Program-made: the position numbers and the translations under genes
From: Galbibacter kalidii
Lineage (GTDB): Bacteria > Bacteroidota > Bacteroidia > Flavobacteriales > Flavobacteriaceae
Length of the DNA: 64,000 nucleotides
Reading direction: 5' to 3'
Assembly (NCBI RefSeq): GCF_026241135.1
Contig: NZ_JAPFGA010000015.1
Span: forward strand, 62,001 to 126,000
The notes under the pieces: generated by a model
The model's database searches: none
Told to the model about the DNA's origin: nothing
Seen by the model: only the letters and a program-made list of their open reading frames with translations
Part shown: positions 43,653 to 52,518 of the stretch, piece by piece
Layout: the number at the start of each line of letters is the position of its first letter
Numbering within the stretch: position 1 is the first letter of the stretch

Positions 43653-43825
43653 GCTTAACATGCCCTTTGTTTATCACTACTAGACCTACATTTCAACATC
43701 CCTTGTTAAAAACTTTTGCAATTATTGTCTGTATTTACCTTTTAATTCCGGCGTCATTTTGCAATCTTTGTTAGTCCCGAGTCACATCAAAAATTCACTC
43801 ACTAATACATTAAAACACAGCATAA

Positions 43826-44806
43826 ATGTCAGCAGCAATAGAACCGATTTTACAAGAAAACAAGGACAGATTTGTAATTTTCCCCATCCAACACCACGAT
43901 ATTTGGGAATGGTATAAAAAATCTGAGGCCAGTTTTTGGACAGCAGAAGAAATTGACTTGCATCAGGATTTGACCGATTGGAATAACAAATTGAATGACG
44001 ATGAACGTTATTTTATCAAACATATCTTGGCGTTTTTCGCGGCTTCTGATGGTATTGTGAATGAAAATTTAGCCGAAAACTTTGTGAGCGAAGTACAATA
44101 CTCTGAAGCAAAATTCTTTTACGGCTTTCAGATCATGATGGAAAATATCCATTCTGAAACTTACTCTTTGTTGATCGATACCTATGTGAAAGATGAAAAA
44201 GAGAAGGACACGTTGTTCAATGCTATAGAGAATTTCCCGGCGATTAAAAAGAAAGCCGATTGGGCACTAAAATGGATCGAATCGCCAAGTTTTGCCGAAA
44301 GATTGATCGCTTTTGCCGCAGTAGAAGGGATTTTCTTCTCCGGTGCATTCTGTTCAATTTTCTGGTTGAAAAAACGAGGACTGATGCCCGGGTTAACATT
44401 CTCAAACGAATTGATTTCCAGAGACGAAGGGGTGCATTGCGACTTTGCGGTGCATTTACACAACAAGCATTTAATCAATAAAGTTCCAAAAGAACGAATT
44501 ACTCAAATCATCACCAATGCCTTGGATATTGAACGCGAATTTATAACAGAGTCACTTCCGGCGAGCCTTATCGGGATGAATTCGAAATTAATGACACAAT
44601 ATCTTGAGTTCGTTACCGACAGACTGCTTGTGGAATTGGAATGTGAAAAGGTGTATAACTCGACAAATCCGTTTGACTTTATGGATATGATCTCCCTGCA
44701 AGGAAAAACCAATTTCTTTGAAAAACGAGTAGGGGACTACCAAAAAGCGGGTGTGCTTAATAAAGATGATGAAGATCAGAAAATAAGCTTCGACGCAGAT
44801 TTCTAA
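43826..44806 (+). CDS. nrdB: Ribonucleotide reductase class I small subunit
   Basis: 326 residues. The diiron/tyrosyl-radical site is intact: Asp75 in [12 protein letters not shown], Glu106 and His109 in MENIHSETY, and radical Tyr113, with the same 38-residue Asp-to-Tyr spacing as in E. coli and mammalian proteins. The text around [42 protein letters not shown] and the C-terminal ISFDADF is close to eukaryotic R2, which ends in LDADF. It generates and stores the radical for NrdA. It lies upstream of nrdA, separated by 120 bases. Confidence 0.96.
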   Translation: MSAAIEPILQENKDRFVIFPIQHHDIWEWYKKSEASFWTAEEIDLHQDLTDWNNKLNDDERYFIKHILAFFAASDGIVNENLAENFVSEVQYSEAKFFYGFQIMMENIHSETYSLLIDTYVKDEKEKDTLFNAIENFPAIKKKADWALKWIESPSFAERLIAFAAVEGIFFSGAFCSIFWLKKRGLMPGLTFSNELISRDEGVHCDFAVHLHNKHLINKVPKERITQIITNALDIEREFITESLPASLIGMNSKLMTQYLEFVTDRLLVELECEKVYNSTNPFDFMDMISLQGKTNFFEKRVGDYQKAGVLNKDDEDQKISFDADF

Positions 44807-44860
44807 ACTTTAAAAACCAAAAGGAGGCAACTCCAAAAAAATATAAAAAAATATCTCGGA

Positions 44861-44887
44861 GCCTGTGTACATGGCAGTAACACGGGC
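44861..44887 (+). promoter_or_regulatory. Hairpin between nrdB and nrdA
   Basis: GCCTGTGT (44861-44868) pairs with ACACGGGC (44880-44887) over eight bases including one G-U pair, with an 11-base loop. It is not followed by a T-run, so it is not a standard terminator. It may stabilise or process the message. Confidence 0.4.
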
Positions 44888-44926
44888 AAGACCAACTATT
44901 TTTAACTTTTTTAAAATTTGTAGCGT

Positions 44927-47356
44927 ATGTATGTAATTAAAAGAGATGGCAGAAAAGAGCCTATCATGTTCGACAAGATCACCGCGAGGGTGAGAAAACT
45001 TTGTTACGGACTTAATGACTTGGTAGATCCTGTAAAAGTGGCTATGCGGGTTATTGAAGGACTATACGACGGTGTGACCACATCAGAATTGGATAACTTG
45101 GCGGCTGAAATAGCAGCCACAATGACCACAACCCATCCGGACTATGCCAAATTAGCGGCAAGGATATCGGTATCTAATTTGCACAAAAATACCAAAAAGT
45201 CGTTTTCTGAAACGATGACTGATCTCTATAATTACATCAATCCACGGACAGGGAAAGAGGCTCCGTTACTTTCAGACGAGGTGTATAAGGTGATCGAGAA
45301 GCATGGGGATAAACTCGATTCCATGATTATCTATAACCGTGATTTTGGCTATGATTACTTCGGATTTAAAACCTTGGAACGTTCCTATTTGTTAAAGTTG
45401 AACGGAAAGATTGCGGAGCGCCCACAGCATATGTTGATGAGGGTTTCCGTAGGAATTCATTTGGATGATATCGATAGCGTCCTTGAAACCTACGAATTGA
45501 TGTCCAAAAAATACTTTACACACGCTACACCTACTTTATTCAATTCAGGGACACCAAAACCACAAATGTCGTCTTGTTTCTTGTTGACAACAAAAGAAGA
45601 CAGCATCGATGGTATTTATGATACCTTGAAACAAACCGCTAAAATATCACAATCTGCCGGAGGTATCGGACTTTCTATCCATAATATACGCGCTACGGGA
45701 AGTTATATCGCAGGAACCAACGGGACTTCAAACGGAATTGTTCCCATGCTGAAAGTGTTTAACGACACAGCACGTTATGTTGACCAAGGTGGTGGAAAAC
45801 GAAAAGGATCTTTCGCTATTTATATGGAACCATGGCATGCTGATATTTATGATTTTCTTGACCTGAAGAAGAACCACGGAAAAGAGGAAATGCGCGCTCG
45901 TGACTTGTTTTATGCCATGTGGATACCGGATTTGTTTATGAAACGTGTAGAAAAAGACGGAGAATGGACATTGATGTGCCCTAACGAATGCCCGGGCTTG
46001 TGTGATGTGCATGGCGATGAGTTTGAAACCTTGTATGCTAAATATGAAAAAGAAGGGAAAGGAAGAAAAACAGTTAAGGCCCGTGAACTTTGGGAAAAGA
46101 TATTGGAGTCTCAAATAGAAACGGGAACACCTTATATGTTGTATAAAGATGCGGCTAATAGAAAATCGAACCAAAAGAATTTGGGAACTATCCGCTCTTC
46201 CAACCTTTGTACGGAAATTATGGAATACACCGCTCCGGATGAAGTGGCTGTGTGTAATTTGGCTTCTATCGCTTTACCAATGTTTATAAAAGACAATGCG
46301 TTTGATCATAAAGAATTGTATAAAGTGACTAAACGTGTAACTAAAAACCTGAATAAGGTGATCGATAGGAATTATTATCCTGTTGAAGAAGCCCGAAATT
46401 CAAATTTTCGTCACCGGCCTATTGGTTTGGGGGTTCAAGGTTTGGCAGATACGTTTATCAAGCTGAGGATGCCTTTTACTTCTGATGAAGCAAAACAGTT
46501 GAACCAGGATATTTTTGAAACCTTGTACTATGCTGCTGTAACTGCCTCTATGGAAATAGCAAAAGAAGATGGACCGTATGAAACATATAAAGGATCACCT
46601 ATTTCCAAAGGAGAATTCCAACATAATTTATGGGGCATTAAAGATGAAGAATTGTCCGGAAACTGGGATTGGGCTAAATTGAGAAAAGATGTGAAGAAGC
46701 ACGGTGTTCGCAACTCACTTTTAGTAGCGCCTATGCCAACTGCCTCAACGTCTCAGATTTTAGGGAACAATGAATGTTTCGAGCCGTACACCTCCAATAT
46801 TTATACGCGAAGAGTACTTTCAGGAGAGTTTATTGTAGTGAATAAACATTTGTTGGAAGACTTGGTGAATTTAGGACTGTGGACCGAAGAATTAAAACAA
46901 GAATTGATGAGGGCCAATGGTTCTATTCAGCATATTGAGAGCATTCCGCAGGAAATCAAAGACCTTTACAAAACCGTGTGGGAATTGAGTATGAAAGACA
47001 TTATCGACATGTCTCGCCACAGAGGGTATTTTATTGACCAATCACAATCGCTGAACCTGTTTATGGAAGGCGCAAATTTCGCTAAACTGACTTCTATGCA
47101 TTTCTATGCATGGAAAAGCGGTCTGAAAACAGGAATGTATTATTTAAGGACCAAATCTGCAGTTGATGCAATTAAGTTTACCTTGGACAATACCAAGAAA
47201 AGTGAACCTATTCCTGCTGAAGCTGCAAAGCTAGAGCCACAAGGAGCACTTCCAAAACCGGAAGCTGTAGAGCCGTTATCACCTCAAGAGCTTAAGGAAT
47301 TGCTTGCAAAATCGAAAGATGCAGAAGGGGATGATTGCCTAATGTGCGGATCTTAG
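44927..47356 (+). CDS. nrdA: Ribonucleotide reductase class I large subunit
   Basis: 809 residues. An ATP-cone occupies about residues 1-90 ([19 protein letters not shown]). The catalytic barrel has SSCFLL, with the first active-site Cys, [20 protein letters not shown] with the other active-site Cys pair region (shortened: [10 protein letters not shown] and [11 protein letters not shown]), and [13 protein letters not shown]. The C-terminus ends DDCLMCGS with the redox-shuttle Cys804 and Cys807. The sequence is strikingly similar throughout to eukaryotic R1 (human ends DECLMCGS). It reduces ribonucleoside diphosphates, with allosteric control by the ATP-cone. Confidence 0.97.
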   Translation: MYVIKRDGRKEPIMFDKITARVRKLCYGLNDLVDPVKVAMRVIEGLYDGVTTSELDNLAAEIAATMTTTHPDYAKLAARISVSNLHKNTKKSFSETMTDLYNYINPRTGKEAPLLSDEVYKVIEKHGDKLDSMIIYNRDFGYDYFGFKTLERSYLLKLNGKIAERPQHMLMRVSVGIHLDDIDSVLETYELMSKKYFTHATPTLFNSGTPKPQMSSCFLLTTKEDSIDGIYDTLKQTAKISQSAGGIGLSIHNIRATGSYIAGTNGTSNGIVPMLKVFNDTARYVDQGGGKRKGSFAIYMEPWHADIYDFLDLKKNHGKEEMRARDLFYAMWIPDLFMKRVEKDGEWTLMCPNECPGLCDVHGDEFETLYAKYEKEGKGRKTVKARELWEKILESQIETGTPYMLYKDAANRKSNQKNLGTIRSSNLCTEIMEYTAPDEVAVCNLASIALPMFIKDNAFDHKELYKVTKRVTKNLNKVIDRNYYPVEEARNSNFRHRPIGLGVQGLADTFIKLRMPFTSDEAKQLNQDIFETLYYAAVTASMEIAKEDGPYETYKGSPISKGEFQHNLWGIKDEELSGNWDWAKLRKDVKKHGVRNSLLVAPMPTASTSQILGNNECFEPYTSNIYTRRVLSGEFIVVNKHLLEDLVNLGLWTEELKQELMRANGSIQHIESIPQEIKDLYKTVWELSMKDIIDMSRHRGYFIDQSQSLNLFMEGANFAKLTSMHFYAWKSGLKTGMYYLRTKSAVDAIKFTLDNTKKSEPIPAEAAKLEPQGALPKPEAVEPLSPQELKELLAKSKDAEGDDCLMCGS

Positions 47357-47380
47357 ATCTTTTCATTTATATAATTGAAA

Positions 47381-47418
47381 AAGGGAAGTCTGGTATAAAC
47401 CGGCTTCCCTTTTTTTGT
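47381..47418 (+). terminator. Terminator of nrdBA
   Basis: AAGGGAAG (47381-47388) pairs with CTTCCCTT (47404-47411), followed by a run of T. A close relative of this hairpin recurs as a perfect 46-bp palindrome at 48485-48530. Confidence 0.8.
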
Positions 47419-47436
47419 TTTGTAGTTTCTCTATCA

Positions 47437-47538
47437 GACCTTGAGGTTTTGAAAACCTTCAAGGTCTTTCGGGCTCTCAACACACTACTGAAAAGTTCCA
47501 AGAATAACCCTTGAAGGGATCCAAACCCTTCAAGGGTT
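47437..47538. repeat. Two dispersed-type palindromes
   Basis: 47437-47466 is GACCTTGAGGTTTTG with its near inverse, and 47506-47538 is AACCCTTGAAGGG with its inverse. A further degenerate unit lies near 47593-47618. They belong to the AAGGTTTTGAAAACCTT family also seen at 58816-58848. The interval between nrdA and the DUF4386 gene holds nothing else. Confidence 0.65.
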
Positions 47539-47636
47539 GGCTAAATAAAAAGTAATTCCATTTTACCTTTTTCAATCAACAAAGGCAAACCAAAACCTTC
47601 GAGGTCTTTAAGACCTATGTCTGTGCATTTATCATC

Positions 47637-48323
47637 TTAATTATTCATGGGTCGTATTCCATAAATTAATAGATAGCCTATCATCCAGAATTCTCCGACA
47701 GTTGCAGGAATGACTAAAATTTGCAAGAAAGGAGAATTCAGCCCTAAGCAATTGATAAAAGTACTAAGAAGATAACCGATACCGCCTATAATTAGGGTTC
47801 TCCCGAGCCAAATAGGCATTCTTTTTGAACGGATTATAATATACCCCATTGGAATAAGCCAAAGTCCAAAGAAAAGACTTCCGACCCCCCAAGCATTTGT
47901 AATTAAATTGCCCAAAAGTTCTATCAATATAACTTTATCTTCATGGGTCTGGATAGAGGAACTTGCGATCTCAATGGCAGAACTCATTGATATTGCACTA
48001 ATCATAATTGCTGCGGAATTCATCATTCCCCATATACCAACTGCCCAAGCTGCCCAATTATTAATATCTTTAAACAGTCTGTAAAACCACACTGCCGTAA
48101 GTGCTTGTGCGATGATAAGAACAAATTCAAATAGAAGCCGTATTCTAGAAAGTGATTCCAGATTGATTAAATTCGTCAATGTTTTTTCAGGGTCATTTGA
48201 AACAAAAATCTGAGGATGAAATACTATGAATCCCAACATCCCTGAAATTGCCATAATCAAATACCAAACCCCGGTAACTTTTGCGGTAGTTATTAATTGT
48301 CTTTGGCTGTTGTTTTTTGTCAT
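47637..48323 (-). CDS. DUF4386 family membrane protein
   Basis: 228 residues from the ATG at 48323; an upstream ATG at 48356 adds only a basic leader. About six to seven membrane helices, with the DUF4386 pattern: TGVWYLIMAISGMLGFIVF at the N-terminus, LFEFVLIIAQALTAVWFYRLF, WGVGSLFFGLWLIPMGYII and IPATVGEFWMIGYLLIYG. No function is known for the family. The gene stands alone, bounded by palindromic repeats on both sides. Confidence 0.85.
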   Translation of the reverse strand: MTKNNSQRQLITTAKVTGVWYLIMAISGMLGFIVFHPQIFVSNDPEKTLTNLINLESLSRIRLLFEFVLIIAQALTAVWFYRLFKDINNWAAWAVGIWGMMNSAAIMISAISMSSAIEIASSSIQTHEDKVILIELLGNLITNAWGVGSLFFGLWLIPMGYIIIRSKRMPIWLGRTLIIGGIGYLLSTFINCLGLNSPFLQILVIPATVGEFWMIGYLLIYGIRPMNN

Positions 48324-48484
48324 TTTTTTGGTCTTCGTTATTTTTCTTTCATACAATGATGAATTCTGATCCTAAAAACTCCAATATATTTATTAAGACG
48401 ATTTCCGACTGATTTTGTTACAATGTTGGTTTTCAGTATGTAGAGAACTCGTTATATCTTCCCCTAGTGGAAGCCTCTTGACTT

Positions 48485-48530
48485 AACAAAAAAGGGAAGC
48501 TGGTTTTAAAACCAGCTTCCCTTTTTTGTT
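48485..48530. terminator. Perfect 46-bp palindrome, bidirectional terminator
   Basis: Two 23-base arms match without error: AACAAAAAAGGGAAGCTGG plus TTTT, then its exact inverse ending TTTTTTGTT. Both strands end in a T-run. It lies 60 bases after the phosphate transporter stop and upstream of the DUF4386 gene. Its core AAGGGAAGCTGGTTT is nearly the same as in the nrdBA terminator. Confidence 0.85.
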
Positions 48531-48589
48531 ATTTTATCCATAGATATCGAATAAAGAAAATCATTCGTGCATCCGTGGCAAAAAAGTAA

Positions 48590-50869
48590 TTATTTCTCTT
48601 TTTCTTCTATACTTACTTCAGCTTTGGGAACAGAACTGTCGTATTGATCGTAATACATTTCCAACAGATTCATAACAGCAGTAACAAGATCTTTGGTTTC
48701 AGTCAAGAGATTGAAATACAAAGAGGTGTTTTTCGGACTTGACTCTTCCGTTCTCGTTCTCGAAATCTGCTTTTCTATCTTTTTGCTAACGCTTTCTAAT
48801 AAAGGTTGCTTTTCTTCCAACAACAAATGAATATCGTCAAAAGCCCTTGCATCAAAAGTTTTCTTAATGTTTTTAAACAGCGAATGCATCTCGTTTTGGA
48901 TGTCGAGCAACTCACGTGTTTGATTGAACTTCAATTTCTTGTGATTGTTGTTGACATGCTTGTAAGACATTTTCCCGATATGTTCTAAAGACTGCGCCAT
49001 ATCCTGCAAATAGCCTAATATATTGATATAAAAATGACTGGCACCCACACTTGATTCATCCAGGTTTTTAATAAAATAAAAAACATTTTCTTGAAGGTCA
49101 TCGATTTCTGAGGTGAGTTTCGCATTTCCTTTTTTCGATTTTTTAAGCTGCTTCAGATCTTCCTTGGCAAGTCCGGTAATAGCTCCATTGTATATTTTAC
49201 TGGAACGATTGGCAACAGCCTTGATATTATCGGCACTCTCTTCAATAACACCTTGAATGGAACTGCTTTCGGCTCTGCTCAAGCTATCTTCTTCTTTAAG
49301 CTCACTGGTTTTCTTTTTATATCTGATATAGTTTCTGGCCAATAATACCACAGCAAAGAACAATAAGATAGCGATAACTGCAGGTCCTCCAATATAGATG
49401 AGGTATGCCATAACAGCGGCGGCGATAAACGCAGAAATAGCAGTAAAGAACCAACCACCAATAACATTAAACACCCCGGCAACACGATAAACAGCACTTT
49501 CCCTTCCCCAGGCTCTATCGGCCAAAGAAGTACCCATCGCTACCATAAAGGTAACATAGGTGGTCGATAAAGGCAGTTTCATGGATGTGGCTATAGAGAT
49601 AAGGATTCCGGCAATCACTAGATTAACAGATGCTCGGATGAGGTCAAAAGCCGGTAATTCGTGATTTTTATCTTTTTTAGTAAGTACAGGTTTATCAAAT
49701 TGTTGATTGATAAAACGCTGTGTTGATTTTGGTAGGATCATATTGATCCCCTGGCTTGTTTTTGTAGCCGCTCTAACAACAAATCGTGATAAAAGGTTGG
49801 GTTGAAACTTTTCCTTTCCTTCATCCTGTCTTGAAAGGCCTATCTCGGTTTCTGTTACCACTCTTGCTTTTTTGGAAAACCAAAGTGTCAATACCATAAC
49901 ACCCCCGGCGATAAAAAGCAACAAAGGTTCTGTGGGCACTTTTTCGGCCAAGGATCCCATGGCAAATTCGTTAGCCGTTGCTCCTGATGCACTCCAAGCT
50001 TCATACGAGTGATAAGCGGCCATAGGAACACCGATAAAGTTAACAAGGTCGTTCCCGGAAAAAGCCAATGCAAGTCCAAATGTACCTATGGCAATAACCA
50101 CTATCAGGATATTTTTCTTGAATAGGTTCATGTATAATTGAGAGAACAAAGACCAAAAAATAAAGCCTCCTAGAATGATATAGAGCTCCTTTCCAACAAC
50201 AAGACCTTTTAGGGTGTCATAATAAGGGGTTCCTTTCAATCCTTTCATAAAAATGAAATAGGTGATCCCTGTTAATGCAAAACCGCCAAAAAGGGCTCCA
50301 AAACGCTTTATTTTACCTTTGTGATGAAAAGAGAATATCATTCTGGACAGAAACTGAACTAACGCTCCTACGGAGAAAGCGATTACTACAGAAAGCAAAA
50401 TCCCCATGATAATAGAAAATGCTTTGCTTGAATTGATATATTTTGAAAGGTTAGCCACAGTTTCTACGTCTGATGCTGATATTTTTATCAGAGAGACAGC
50501 AACAGCAGCTCCCAGTAATTCAAAAACGATAGAAACCGTTGTCGATGTTGGCATTCCCAGGGTGTTGAAAAAGTCCAACAGAAGAATATCCGTGATCATG
50601 ACCGCCATAAAAATAACCATGATCTCACTGAACATAAATTGATCGGGCATAAAGATACCTTTACGAGCTACTTCCATCATTCCACTGGAAAAAACAGCTC
50701 CGATAAAAATACCCAAACTGGCCACTATCATGATGGTCTTAAATGGGATGGCCTTAGAACCAATGGCAGAGTTTAAAAAATTAACCGCATCGTTACTAAC
50801 ACCAACAACAAGATCGGCGATGGCAAGAATGGCCAAGGCAACGATCATTAACAAATAGATATTCTCCAT
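48590..50869 (-). CDS. PiT-family inorganic phosphate transporter with C-terminal PhoU-like domain
   Basis: 759 residues. The membrane part (about 1-520) has two PHO4 halves with the PiT signatures GVSNDAVNFLNSAIGSK, GNDLVNFIGVPMAAY and KLPLSTTYVTFMVAMGTSLA (LPLSTTYVTFMVAMG). The last 220 residues are soluble, helical and coiled-coil rich (KKSKKGNAKLTSEIDDLQEN, LLEEKQPLLESVSKKIEKQI) and look like a PhoU/DUF47 regulator fused to the transporter. PiT proteins import phosphate with H+ or Na+. The fused tail probably replaces the separate DUF47 protein found beside many bacterial pit genes. The porin gene upstream is the likely outer-membrane partner. Confidence 0.92.
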   Translation of the reverse strand: MENIYLLMIVALAILAIADLVVGVSNDAVNFLNSAIGSKAIPFKTIMIVASLGIFIGAVFSSGMMEVARKGIFMPDQFMFSEIMVIFMAVMITDILLLDFFNTLGMPTSTTVSIVFELLGAAVAVSLIKISASDVETVANLSKYINSSKAFSIIMGILLSVVIAFSVGALVQFLSRMIFSFHHKGKIKRFGALFGGFALTGITYFIFMKGLKGTPYYDTLKGLVVGKELYIILGGFIFWSLFSQLYMNLFKKNILIVVIAIGTFGLALAFSGNDLVNFIGVPMAAYHSYEAWSASGATANEFAMGSLAEKVPTEPLLLFIAGGVMVLTLWFSKKARVVTETEIGLSRQDEGKEKFQPNLLSRFVVRAATKTSQGINMILPKSTQRFINQQFDKPVLTKKDKNHELPAFDLIRASVNLVIAGILISIATSMKLPLSTTYVTFMVAMGTSLADRAWGRESAVYRVAGVFNVIGGWFFTAISAFIAAAVMAYLIYIGGPAVIAILLFFAVVLLARNYIRYKKKTSELKEEDSLSRAESSSIQGVIEESADNIKAVANRSSKIYNGAITGLAKEDLKQLKKSKKGNAKLTSEIDDLQENVFYFIKNLDESSVGASHFYINILGYLQDMAQSLEHIGKMSYKHVNNNHKKLKFNQTRELLDIQNEMHSLFKNIKKTFDARAFDDIHLLLEEKQPLLESVSKKIEKQISRTRTEESSPKNTSLYFNLLTETKDLVTAVMNLLEMYYDQYDSSVPKAEVSIEEKEK

Positions 50870-50943
50870 GACTTCAAATATAAATTATTCTGTATTATCT
50901 TAAATGCTTAATATTCAGTTTTTTACTCACTCACTGAGATTTT

Positions 50944-50974
50944 ATCCCGATCCCGATAACTTCTAGGACGGGAT
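50944..50974. repeat. Palindrome between porin and phosphate transporter genes
   Basis: ATCCCG (50944-50949) and CGGGAT (50969-50974) flank another ATCCCGATA/TCTAGGA unit. The structure is short and lies between two co-oriented genes, so it could trim or partly terminate the transcript. Confidence 0.4.
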
Positions 50975-50993
50975 TGACCCGAGGTAATTTACT

Positions 50994-52196
50994 TTAAAAA
51001 TGCACTTCTAGCTGCAATCTGGCCATCAATTCGTTTGTATTATTATTGACAGCTAAATAGCTTACATCGGTCTGTACTTTCAATTTATGTCCAACAATAT
51101 ATTTTGAGAGACCTAATGTATATTGATTTTGTTCATCTCTTGTGCTCACTATTGTTTTGGGATCAATATTCGTATATCTCGTACTCAATTCCCAATTATT
51201 TTTAAACAAATAACCGGCTTGCAGATTCAATCCGTTTCCTACTTCAACAATATCACCGGTAAGGCTTCCATCAGAATTTTCAGCTATGGGATTGTCTGCT
51301 TCTCTATAAGCATATTCTCCCATGAATGAAAACCCTTGATATTTAAAAACCATATCGACAAAAAGAGTGGAAACATCAGTTTCATAAAGCCCTGTATCAG
51401 TTTCCATAAAGCTTCCCATATTGCTTCTTGTTTTAACAGCATCGTCGTTAAAGTCGTATGTAGTAGCAAACATTAGCTTGGGAGTTTTTTCACGAGTGAG
51501 GTCGGATCCTTTATATTCACTACCTTCAAACAAACCAAAAGGAAGTAATTCGATCCTTCCGGTGTATTTATAACCTCCTTGATTCCCTACGGTAATATTT
51601 CGGCCTTCACCTTGGGCAAGGGAAAATTTTTCCCGCACGGTAAAACCAGAACCTAAATTAAAATGATGCCTTAGCTGAAAGCCCATATCGCGATCTAAGG
51701 TAAACCTTGAATTGAGAAGTGAGCGGTCTACAAATTGTAAACTCCCTGAGGAAATAACACGTTCTACATTGCCCGGAAGCTTTGTTTGCCCTACCCAGAA
51801 ACTGAAGTTTTTATAGAAATTCCATTTAACAACGGCGTCCAAAATATAACGAGGCGCATTGTTGGTATAAACAGAAGCTCCCCCGATATCCCTATTAGAT
51901 AGGCCTAATTCAACTTTGTATTCCAGTTTTTTGCTGAAAACATATCCTTTAAGTTTTATTCGGGCTCTTCTTATCAAGAAATCAGTGTTGAAATTGGTAA
52001 GGTTATCGTTTTCGTCTTGCCAAGTGGCACTGCTTAAAAATTGCATTCTACCGGATAAATTCATAGTCCAAGTACTATCTTTCCCCGTGATGTCTATAAT
52101 TCCCTTACCAAAAGAAGGTGCTTTCACTTCCTGTGCATTGAGGTGTACACAACAAGATATAACAAACAGCATTGATGCTATTGCTCTATATTTCAT
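50994..52196 (-). CDS. Phosphate-selective porin (OprP/OprO family)
   Basis: 400 residues from the ATG at 52196, which opens a signal peptide (MKYRAIASMLFVISCCVHLNAQ). The barrel shows family blocks such as FLIRRARIKLKGYVFSKKLEYKVELG, given here as RRARIKLKGYVFSKKLEYK, then VGQTKLPGNVERVISSG, FTLDRDMGFQLRHHF and a C-terminal ARLQLEVHF strand. OprP-type trimers admit phosphate or polyphosphate across the outer membrane. It is followed by the PiT gene on the same strand, an outer- plus inner-membrane phosphate uptake pair. Its leader has unusual structure (52203-52352). Confidence 0.9.
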   Translation of the reverse strand: MKYRAIASMLFVISCCVHLNAQEVKAPSFGKGIIDITGKDSTWTMNLSGRMQFLSSATWQDENDNLTNFNTDFLIRRARIKLKGYVFSKKLEYKVELGLSNRDIGGASVYTNNAPRYILDAVVKWNFYKNFSFWVGQTKLPGNVERVISSGSLQFVDRSLLNSRFTLDRDMGFQLRHHFNLGSGFTVREKFSLAQGEGRNITVGNQGGYKYTGRIELLPFGLFEGSEYKGSDLTREKTPKLMFATTYDFNDDAVKTRSNMGSFMETDTGLYETDVSTLFVDMVFKYQGFSFMGEYAYREADNPIAENSDGSLTGDIVEVGNGLNLQAGYLFKNNWELSTRYTNIDPKTIVSTRDEQNQYTLGLSKYIVGHKLKVQTDVSYLAVNNNTNELMARLQLEVHF

Positions 52197-52202
52197 AACA
52201 GT

Positions 52203-52352
52203 ATTTAGTTTTTGTCGGCTGCAAATAACCGACACTAATGTTAAGAAATTGTTTCCTCTAAGTTATGATATTAAGAAATTATATAAAAATAAAAGGCTGC
52301 CTTGGAAAAGGCAGCCCACATATCTCATTTATTAAGTCGACAAAAACTAAAT
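52203..52352 (-). promoter_or_regulatory. Structured leader of the porin gene
   Basis: A 17-base arm at 52336-52352 and its complement at 52203-52219 (16 of 17 positions) enclose an intrinsic terminator hairpin. The proximal arm ends six bases before the porin ATG. Part of that arm (GTCGG at 52214-52218) can instead pair with CCGAC at 52229-52233. The two pairings exclude each other, as in a regulatory RNA switch. No known riboswitch class is recognised. The rest of the 322-base gap up to dgt has no ORF. Confidence 0.5.
52295..52316 (-). terminator. Intrinsic terminator upstream of the porin gene
   Basis: GGCTGCC and GGCAGCC pair perfectly around eight bases. On the minus strand the hairpin is followed by TTTTATTTTTATA, so it terminates minus-strand transcripts about 90 bases before the porin ATG. 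No gene ends there, which makes it an attenuator or the end of a small RNA. Confidence 0.75.
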
Positions 52353-52518
52353 ATAAATTGAAATATAGTGGAGCCAAAATTCCTGTATTAAGTTCAAATG
52401 AATGTAAATTAAAGATTAATTTAATATTAATTTTAAAACGAAGGGAATTGATAGGATTTCAATAAAAGACTTACTTATCACAAATCTGTACTGTATCTTG
52501 CAGTCTTAAATTTATGGT

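Noticed and set aside
43510-43825. Riboswitch (cobalamin type) or NrdR boxes ahead of nrdB
   Set aside because: No match to the conserved cobalamin-box core or to a pair of NrdR palindromes as I know them; only a 6-bp inverted repeat is visible.
47437-47538. CRISPR array after nrdA
   Set aside because: The repeats are self-complementary palindromes of different sequence, without regular spacers or cas genes.
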